Below, piece by piece: positions 48,701 through 54,348 of a stretch of 64,000 bases of DNA. The stretch is from a bacterium (lineage in GTDB: Archaea > Nanoarchaeota > Nanoarchaeia > Woesearchaeales > UBA10216). The position numbers were made by a program, and so were the translations under genes. The notes beneath the pieces were generated by a model, which saw nothing but the letters and a program-made list of their open reading frames with translations, ran no database searches and was not told the DNA's origin. Numbering within the stretch: position 1 is the first letter of the stretch; each line of letters opens with the position of its first letter. Location of the stretch: the NCBI GenBank assembly GCA_024206195.1, contig JAAGZO010000387.1:1-64000 (forward strand). The letters run 5' to 3'.

Positions 48701-50729
48701 TAGTATACGAACCATTGATATCTGTGGTTATGTTCATTCCTCCGACATGCACTGTTGCGTTGGGTATTGGATCTGATGTTGAATAGTCTATTATAAATCC
48801 AGTGAGTGTTCCATTGAGTGGAGCAAGCGATATGTTATACTTCACATTCCATCCTGCTCTGACTCTTATCTCGCCAATGTGTGCATTAAAGCCATCCAGA
48901 TCTGCAACAATATTGTGAGTTCCAACAGTAACATTCAGCTCATAGCCTCCTGTTGAATTTGTAAGCGTGGATGCTCCTGCAAGCGAAACATTTACACCCG
49001 CTAACCGCTCTTTTGTTGAATTGTCCACAACAAATCCATATACTACACCAGTTATGCTTTCAAGTGTTAGGTTCATATATGTGGTTCCTACCTGAACACT
49101 TACATTTCCAACATAGCTGTTATAACCTGAAACTGTTGCAATAATGCTGTAGTTTCCTGTTGACTGTGAAATGAAATATGTTCCATTCTCATCTGTTGTG
49201 TTTGTTACACTGCCTATTGTTACAGAAACATTTGCAATTGGAACCGAGCTATTGCTGTCAAGAACATATCCCCACACAACTCCTGACGTTGGCATCATGC
49301 TTATGTTGTAGTCTGTTGTCTCATCATTAAGTATAGTAACATTACCAATATAGTTTTCATAGCCAGAAATAAGTGAAACAATGGTATGCGGCCCAGAAGA
49401 AAGATTAAATGTGTAACTTCCATTCTCATCTGTTACATCCGAGGCTCCGCCAGCACTCACACTTGCTCCTTCTATTGGCAGACCTGTTATATTATCTGTT
49501 ACAAATCCTGCTACGGTTCCGTTTCCAACACCAAAATCTCGTACTGGAGACATATTAAAATTGTGTTCTGTTTCGTTTCCAGGAATTATTGTTGAATTGG
49601 ATGAATATGTATCAAAACCATCCTTGAATGCGATCAGATTATGCGGTCCACCCTTAACCTTTACTGTATAGTTTCCATCTGCCTCGCTCAGATTATTAAC
49701 TCCTCTTATGCTTATTGTGACATTCTCAAGCGCCACTCCAGTATTATTATTCTCTATGTGGCCTCTTAGTAATCCATAGATTGGATCCATTGAAATATTG
49801 TGTGTTGTAGAGGATGCAAGAACTGTTGTAATGTTGGTTATGTATGCATCATAATCATCTTTTGTTGCCAGAAGCGTATGATTTCCAGTTGGTACAACAA
49901 GCACATAATATCCATCTGCACCAGAGTAATTTGTAATACCTGAAACAGATATAGTAGCATTAACAATAAATGCATCTGATGAACTATCTTTCACATATCC
50001 ATTTATCTCACTATCGCCACCAAAACCCATTCCATATCCTGCAGGGCATTCGTCAAACGGATCCCTGTAGAAATAAAACCTTGTTGTTGCATTAGGGACT
50101 GGAAGCATCAATTGGTAATTTGTCTTTTTCCCTGAAAAACCATATGTGTAAATCACTCTGTGTGTTACAAATACAAGGCTGCCTGAAACATTAAGTATGC
50201 CCAGGTCAAATGTTTCATTATCCCCTGTTGCATTCTTTGTGCGTGTTGCAGGAACATTCGAGATATTGTCCAGTCCAACCTCTACAGTCATGACGCCTGT
50301 GAAGGTACTTGTTCCAGAATCCAAATTAGATGCATTCACACCCATGAATGCATCAACCATTGATGTTGGAGCTGCTAGTATAGTTGACCAATCCAGACTA
50401 CTTTCAGTACTTGCATAAACCTCATGTTCGATATAAGGCGCAAAGCAGTCAAATATCAGGTTTTCATCCTCTATCCCGCTTGGCTGTATGTCCTCAAATT
50501 GCTGCTCATCATATTGTGGATCCATAACAGCTACGCCATAGATTCCACCCCAGTACCATGTTGGCCATCCTTTGGTTATCCTAAGTTCTGTTATTGTTCC
50601 TGCCTCTGATTCAACCATAGTAGCATATCCAATGTACTTGTTTATTGCTACAGCTGCGACTATTGAAAGGACTATCAAAAACACTAACAGTACAATGTAC
50701 CTTATTTTAATCGAGCCTTCTTTTTCCAT
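45768..50729 (-). CDS. Transmembrane HerA-like ATPase with huge ectodomain
   Basis: This 1653-residue protein starts with a TM helix (10-30), then a FYVEL-like module (about 38-235, ending RFYFYRD), eight tandem carboxypeptidase-regulatory-like repeats of about 79 residues (241-870; G-x-Y-x-[FL], H-x-[IL]-[VI]-A), an acidic Gly linker (880-915), two Ig-like domains (915-1138), and a TM (1142-1167). Inside lies a HerA/FtsK-type ATPase with Walker A GASGSGKT (1222-1229) and RTRDEGD; Walker B reads V-Y-D-G-I-H (D1351, G1352), so the usual Glu is replaced by Gly. A Lys-rich linker and a helical tail (1594-1653) follow. It probably powers or scaffolds a surface machine. It overlaps the RHH2 gene by 23 nt and the 153-aa gene by 4 nt. 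Confidence 0.85.
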   Translation of the reverse strand: MEKEGSIKIRYIVLLVFLIVLSIVAAVAINKYIGYATMVESEAGTITELRITKGWPTWYWGGIYGVAVMDPQYDEQQFEDIQPSGIEDENLIFDCFAPYIEHEVYASTESSLDWSTILAAPTSMVDAFMGVNASNLDSGTSTFTGVMTVEVGLDNISNVPATRTKNATGDNETFDLGILNVSGSLVFVTHRVIYTYGFSGKKTNYQLMLPVPNATTRFYFYRDPFDECPAGYGMGFGGDSEINGYVKDSSSDAFIVNATISVSGITNYSGADGYYVLVVPTGNHTLLATKDDYDAYITNITTVLASSTTHNISMDPIYGLLRGHIENNNTGVALENVTISIRGVNNLSEADGNYTVKVKGGPHNLIAFKDGFDTYSSNSTIIPGNETEHNFNMSPVRDFGVGNGTVAGFVTDNITGLPIEGASVSAGGASDVTDENGSYTFNLSSGPHTIVSLISGYENYIGNVTILNDETTDYNISMMPTSGVVWGYVLDSNSSVPIANVSVTIGSVTNTTDENGTYFISQSTGNYSIIATVSGYNSYVGNVSVQVGTTYMNLTLESITGVVYGFVVDNSTKERLAGVNVSLAGASTLTNSTGGYELNVTVGTHNIVADLDGFNAHIGEIRVRAGWNVKYNISLAPLNGTLTGFIIDYSTSDPIPNATVHVGGMNITTDINGSYTINLSKGLYTVLGTAPNFYTHVGYASIDYGQTTIYNISLAPMYGIVYGTVMAEGGALLDNVTVSAGGNSTVTDAVGDYSFTVPVGIHNIVAVRTGYNNYANNVTVNSGESTLHNIVMSLYVAAEAANGTLYGLVTENGTGDLISNATISIAGVIVQSNGSGYYSLSATGGVHNLVALKTGYQNYADDVTIVAGNNTEYNISLTEQPEEEEEIIVTDGLGEGAGAGAGEGTGVTTVSTPRQPIVETPTEVVEYELSVQQIIKKMRQGTFVDVPIIISNHKKSAMNIDFEVEGEIESMIRLDKTDLTIPATTSEGIEMTILANKEVGVYNGSLKIKGDIEDEIPIYILVYNKEKLPVEALLVKLGILNKKLYQGNTLKFRVDLQNLLLEEEYKVGMRYNIKGLENNVSIPVGEDNVTVHTAFSVLKTYKLPEDLPPGEYLLELETDYFDVTSKYTSAFIVKELFYKYALFGIIPIWILLIVAVVLSSGTMSVLVYKRQKAKKKRYRIAVDYSQLPKEGERSAYVGTIAETEHHTNFDLDKFQIHTIVAGASGSGKTIAAQVLVEEALMKGAAVIVFDPTGQWTGFLRKCQDKKLLATYGKFGMKTSETKSFNGNVYQVTDAYELLDIKKFMKAGEINVFVTNKLSTPQVEIFVANTIREIFHANLPEEKQLKFVMVYDGIHSLLPRFGGSGKVFIQVERATREFRKWGVGLILVSQVLSDFTGEVKANINTEIQLRTRDEGDIARIKEEYGEDILKSVVKASVGTGMVENAAYNRGKPYFVSFRPVFHGVQRIGEEELQNYNKFNGIIDEIEFQIDQLEKLGIDTFDLKLELKLAKDKIKSGSFNMVNIYLEGLTPRIDDQWKKLGKKPKQMVKRRVTEEELAEEAVAAKKAKKKEKPKEEKPAEPKKEAPNEADVPSRNEMETVAKMIEEAYGYIGKGDKQKAKETYSKVMGLYKNLSKEQKAQVVRGCVELQSALTQK

Positions 50730-50862
50730 TCTCCTCTCTAATCTTTTTTCTTGTAATAAAATCTAGACCATGGCTTCTATTTGCGAATTTCTTCTCAGCT
50801 ACTTTTTCGTCAAGCCACTTAAGAAGTTCTGCGTCCAAAGTAATAGTAATGCGTGTCTTCAT
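50707..50862 (-). CDS. Ribbon-helix-helix regulator 2
   Basis: A 51-residue protein begins with ATG at 50862, inside the RHH1 gene (44-nt overlap), and ends at TAA 50707, inside the ATPase gene (23-nt overlap). It reads MKTRITITLDAELLKWLDEK, then FANRSHGLDF and a basic tail. The ITITLD strand, the L-x-x-W-L-D-E-K helix and the R-S-H-G turn match the CopG/Arc-type ribbon-helix-helix fold and closely match RHH1 (ITITLD, WIDSK, FASRSHGFEF). Two overlapping paralogues suggest a heterodimer or two dimers acting on tandem operators. A GAGAGGAGA in its 3' end is the ribosome binding site of the ATPase gene, coupling regulator and ATPase. Confidence 0.78.
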   Translation of the reverse strand: MKTRITITLDAELLKWLDEKVAEKKFANRSHGLDFITRKKIREENGKRRLD

Positions 50863-51004
50863 CTGCCTGTTTTTCTTCAACAGAATCCTCTCTAATCAAG
50901 AACTCAAATCCGTGGCTTCTGCTGGCAAAAACTCTCTCTTTTACCTTAGAGTCTATCCACTCTAGAATGTCATTATCCAATGTTATTGTAATGCGTTCCT
51001 TCAC
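50819..51004 (-). CDS. Ribbon-helix-helix regulator 1
   Basis: This 61-residue protein starts with GTG at 51004. The N-terminal strand ERITITLD (DNA-contacting beta ribbon), helix 1 DILEWIDSKV and helix 2 around SRSHGFEFLI are standard for ribbon-helix-helix repressors. The C-terminal 20 residues are acidic with a YYY tract. No ribosome binding site precedes it, and a TATA box centred 26-27 nt upstream predicts a leaderless GTG start. An ACTACATACT site lies between the TATA box and the start, with three more upstream, strongly suggesting autoregulation. It heads the approximately 32-kb operon ending at 18854-18894. No toxin gene is adjacent, so a toxin-antitoxin role is unlikely. Confidence 0.82.
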   Translation of the reverse strand: MKERITITLDNDILEWIDSKVKERVFASRSHGFEFLIREDSVEEKQADEDTHYYYFGRRTS

Positions 51005-51010
51005 AGAGCT

Positions 51011-51128
51011 ACTACATACTCAGTAATATATAAAGCTTTCCCAAAATCCACCTTTAGTATACAAATAACCATACCGGAAGAATATACTACATACTACTAC
51101 ATACTTTATATGTAATTAAGTATGTAGT
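51011..51128 (-). promoter_or_regulatory. Operator array and leaderless promoter of the ATPase operon
   Basis: TTTATATA (minus strand, 51027-51034) is the TATA box for the GTG at 51004. ACTACATACT occurs at 51011-51020, 51086-51095 and 51096-51105, and inverted (AGTATGTAGT) at 51119-51128. The last two form a palindrome with a 13-nt spacer. TTAGTATACAAAT at 51054-51066 recurs in the LSm promoter region. These are probably binding sites for the two ribbon-helix-helix proteins and a second factor. Confidence 0.65.
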
Positions 51129-51175
51129 GCAAAGTCAAGAAGAACAGTATATAATAGGGAAGAAAAAGCAGAAAC

Positions 51176-52021
51176 TCATATCTGTAATAACATAGCAAAG
51201 AAAGCTAATATGTTAGGAGTGCCCCAGACCTCAACCAGTGCTGCGAAAAACAACACAAGAATTGCTCCTAAAACCAGATCAGTGGAATCAAGAAGAATAT
51301 GCTTATACTCCCGCGTATTAAAGTCATGCTTTATGATTGCCATTGATATTATTCCACCTGCTAGGCCTGCCATAAAATATGCAAGAATCTCCAGTATGCC
51401 GTGCGGCGCAAAGTGGATTACACTCAATGAAAAATTTGATAGCTGTCCTGCTCCAAGGGCATCTCGCATAAGGCCGCCTATTGCTGCGCCTATCACAGAT
51501 GCATTCCAAGCAAGTATGAATATGGCTCCTACTCCATAGAAGAACGCGAAAATTAAGCAGAACATCATCACCTTCATGTTATTGAAGAATATTACATTCA
51601 CAAGATTAAAGTCAGCAACTACATTACCTGACACAGCTGACTGCACTTTCCCGATTTCTCTTGTTTGTATTGAAAAAAGCTCATCTGTTGAGTCTGCTGG
51701 CAAAAATGTGTACCATAAAGCAAAGGAAATAACAAATCCTGTAAAAAGAAACATGAAAAACAAAAGCGCTCTTCCGTGTTCCTTGATAAGCACCTTTTCC
51801 TCATGAAATTCAAGGTCTTTTTTCTCTTCAAGCTTTATTGCACCATACATTAAAGGTGTTGCTGCAAGTGCTGTCAGAAAAACCATTACAAGGCTTGAGT
51901 CAACTCCAAATATAAACAAGCTAAGAAGCACTGCTGCAGAACTATAAGCTGTTCCTACAAAGAACATCTCCCAGGGTCTTCGCTCTGCTTTCACTGGATT
52001 CACTAAGGACTCAAGCACCAT
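51176..52021 (-). CDS. SpoIIM (DUF95)-family integral membrane protein
   Basis: This 281-residue protein has about six or seven hydrophobic segments. The family mark is the HFAPHGILEILAYFMAGLAGG region (about 205-225), preceded by NVIFFNNMKVMMFCLIFAFFYGVGAIFILAWNASVIGAAIG, typical of SpoIIM/DUF95 proteins. In bacteria SpoIIM works in a peptidoglycan-remodelling complex; archaeal homologues have no settled role. A leaderless-type TATA element lies 27 nt upstream of its ATG, within the intergenic space behind the ATPase gene, so it may be transcribed alone or with the upstream ATPase-CBS-FnIII operon. Association with a HerA ATPase gene suggests a membrane platform or channel component. The name is well supported, the function is not. 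Confidence 0.8.
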   Translation of the reverse strand: MVLESLVNPVKAERRPWEMFFVGTAYSSAAVLLSLFIFGVDSSLVMVFLTALAATPLMYGAIKLEEKKDLEFHEEKVLIKEHGRALLFFMFLFTGFVISFALWYTFLPADSTDELFSIQTREIGKVQSAVSGNVVADFNLVNVIFFNNMKVMMFCLIFAFFYGVGAIFILAWNASVIGAAIGGLMRDALGAGQLSNFSLSVIHFAPHGILEILAYFMAGLAGGIISMAIIKHDFNTREYKHILLDSTDLVLGAILVLFFAALVEVWGTPNILAFFAMLLQI

Positions 52022-52045
52022 AATACCATCTCTATACTGACTACT

Positions 52046-52054
52046 TATATATTT
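52046..52054 (-). promoter_or_regulatory. TATA element for the SpoIIM-like gene
   Basis: AAATATATA on the minus strand lies about 27 nt before the ATG at 52021, overlapping the stop codon of the upstream ATPase gene by one base. No ribosome binding site is visible before that ATG, which favours a leaderless transcript. Confidence 0.45.
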
Positions 52055-54348
52055 TACGATTCAAGGATCTTTACTATCTCTTCTTTTGTCTTTGCTGCCT
52101 TAATTTCCTTTGCCTTGCTCTCACTGAATTTCATCATCCAGTCAGCAAAGTCGTTCTTCTGGTCATTAACATGGAACTTAAAGTCCTCATCACTTAGGGC
52201 TCCAAGTGAATCAGCAAGTTCAGTAGGAGTTGTAACAACAAGACCGCTCTTGAGTCTTAATGGTGGTTCCTCACCTCCTCCGCCACCAGCAGCAGGAGCT
52301 TCACCTCCTGCAGCTTTTGCTTCCTCATCCCTCGCTTTCTTTGCCTTTTCAAAGTCTTCCTTAAGAGCCTCTTCTGATACAAGCCTTATCTCTTTCTTCT
52401 TAGGCTCTTTGCCCAGCTTCTTCCACTGCTCCTTTAGCCTTGGAGTTAAGCTGTCAAGATAAATGTTTACCATGTTAAAGCTTCCTGACTTTACCTTGTC
52501 AAGCGCCATCTTCAGCTCAAGCTTAAGGTCAAATACATCAAGTCCTTCCTTCTCAAGCTGTTCTATCTGATAATCAAGATCATCTATCATATTGTTGTAC
52601 TTGTTATAGTTCTCAAGCTCCTCATCAGTCAGTCTTGCGTGCTCGTGCAGCAGCGGCCTGAACGCAATAAAATAGGGCTCACCATTATTGTATGCAGAGT
52701 TCTGCAGCATACCTACTCCTGTTGAAGCCTTTAGCAAAGACTGCAGCATATACCCTCCATATTTTGTTTTAATTCTGTCCAAATCGCCTTGATCTCTGGT
52801 TCTCATCTGCAGCTCTGTATTGATATTAGCTTTAGTCTCTCCTACGAAGTCGCTCAGTACTTGACTGATCAGCATTAGTCCTACTCCCCACTTTCTGAAC
52901 TCTCTTGCTCCTCTCTCTATCTGTATGAATCCCTGACCACTTCCACCGAACTTTGGCAGTAATCTGTGTACCTCGTCGAAGATTATGATAAGCTTTAACT
53001 CTCTGCTTTCAGGCAGGTCTGCATGGAAAATCTCTCTGATTGTATTTGAAACCAATATGTCTGCATCTGTTGGATCTAATTTGTTGATTGCGAAAACATT
53101 TATCTCACCGGGCTTGATATATTTCTTGATATCAAGTATTTCACGCGCATTGAGTATCTCTTTTACGTTTCCATTGAAGGCTTTTGCATCTGATGGCTTC
53201 AGTCCAAACTGCGGATAGAGTTCAAGCATCTTCTTTTCCTGGCATTTTCTCAGGAATCCTGACCACTGGGCTGTTGGATCAAAAACAACTATGGCTGCTC
53301 CCTTCAACAGCGCTTCTTCTACAAGAACCTCTGCAGATACTGTTTTTCCTCCTCCTGTTGACCCTGCTATAAGTGTGTGTGTTTGCAACTGATCAATATC
53401 AAAGAAAGCATTCTTTTTCAGTTCAGCTATCTTTCCGATATTTGCGCTTCTTGGTCCCTCCTGCGGCAGCTTGCCCAAATCAAGCTTGCTCACATACCTT
53501 CTCTTCTTTGCAATCTTTTTCTTGTAGAAAATAAATCCTGCGAGTCCTAGTGTCAGTATAATCAATGCAAGGAGCGGAACACGAAGCGGCATTACCTCTA
53601 AGATTTTATAGTCAAGAATTGACTCAGTAACATAGAACCTCATGCTTGCTGAAGAATTAAGACCAAGGTACTCTGCTTCTACATTAAGAACATAATCACC
53701 TGACTTAATCATATCAGGTATTGGAACTTCCTTGAACAACGTTCTGGATGTTCTGAGCTCAAGGGTTTCTGTCTCTGAAATGAACAGATTGTCTTTTATG
53801 TAACTCTTGTTCTTGCTCATGCTGTCTATTCCATGCTTTATCGTGACATTATAGCTGCTCTCTGTCAAAAGATTCTGGACATCTATCTTATACCTGAATG
53901 AATCTCCAATCTGCACAGTTGTTGCATCTGCTTCTAATGTTATTAGCAGTGCTTCTACAGGCACGCCAACGATTTCAGAAACAGAAATATCAATTGGCAG
54001 TTCCTGTGTTATATCTCCTACAATAAGCAGCGAGCCGTTATAGTCTCCTTTACCCTCTGCAAATATTGTTACTGAAAGATTTGCAGTTGATTCAGGATCA
54101 ACTGTCATGCTGCTCTTATCAAACTTCACCATTGGCTTTGCATCACCATCAACTTCAAAAAGAACCTCCATTGGCTGCTTTGCCTTGTTTGTGATGTGAA
54201 TTTCAAGCTCTGCAAAGGTTCCTGCCTTCATATCTTTGTCAATGCTGTTCTCAGATATAGAGTATGTTCCTGTATCAATAGGTGCTGCAGCTGCAAAACT
54301 GACAAAGGCTAATACAAGAACAATCAATAGTGCCAGTTTAGCTCTCAT
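52054..54348 (-). CDS. Transmembrane HerA-like ATPase with intact Walker B
   Basis: This 764-residue protein has a signal peptide (1-20), two Ig-like ectodomains (about 25-245; GTFAELEIHITN, DYNGSLLIVGDI, PVEALLI) matching those of the 1653-aa ATPase, a TM helix (about 255-275) and a HerA/FtsK-type ATPase. Walker A is GSTGGGKT (329-336) and Walker B is IIIFDEVHRL (D458, E459). Conserved ISQVLSDF, ANINTE and RTRDQGD follow. An A/G-rich linker leads to the NDF module (about 695-764; FKFHVNDQKNDFADW, N732-F734). It overlaps the CBS gene by 11 nt. Known HerA relatives pump DNA; the fixed outward ectodomain points to force delivered to a surface structure or export of a substrate. Confidence 0.88.
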   Translation of the reverse strand: MRAKLALLIVLVLAFVSFAAAAPIDTGTYSISENSIDKDMKAGTFAELEIHITNKAKQPMEVLFEVDGDAKPMVKFDKSSMTVDPESTANLSVTIFAEGKGDYNGSLLIVGDITQELPIDISVSEIVGVPVEALLITLEADATTVQIGDSFRYKIDVQNLLTESSYNVTIKHGIDSMSKNKSYIKDNLFISETETLELRTSRTLFKEVPIPDMIKSGDYVLNVEAEYLGLNSSASMRFYVTESILDYKILEVMPLRVPLLALIILTLGLAGFIFYKKKIAKKRRYVSKLDLGKLPQEGPRSANIGKIAELKKNAFFDIDQLQTHTLIAGSTGGGKTVSAEVLVEEALLKGAAIVVFDPTAQWSGFLRKCQEKKMLELYPQFGLKPSDAKAFNGNVKEILNAREILDIKKYIKPGEINVFAINKLDPTDADILVSNTIREIFHADLPESRELKLIIIFDEVHRLLPKFGGSGQGFIQIERGAREFRKWGVGLMLISQVLSDFVGETKANINTELQMRTRDQGDLDRIKTKYGGYMLQSLLKASTGVGMLQNSAYNNGEPYFIAFRPLLHEHARLTDEELENYNKYNNMIDDLDYQIEQLEKEGLDVFDLKLELKMALDKVKSGSFNMVNIYLDSLTPRLKEQWKKLGKEPKKKEIRLVSEEALKEDFEKAKKARDEEAKAAGGEAPAAGGGGGEEPPLRLKSGLVVTTPTELADSLGALSDEDFKFHVNDQKNDFADWMMKFSESKAKEIKAAKTKEEIVKILES

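Noticed and set aside
50707..51004. Type II toxin-antitoxin module (RHH antitoxin)
   Set aside because: Both small genes are RHH proteins, and the next gene is the 1653-aa ATPase, not a small toxin.
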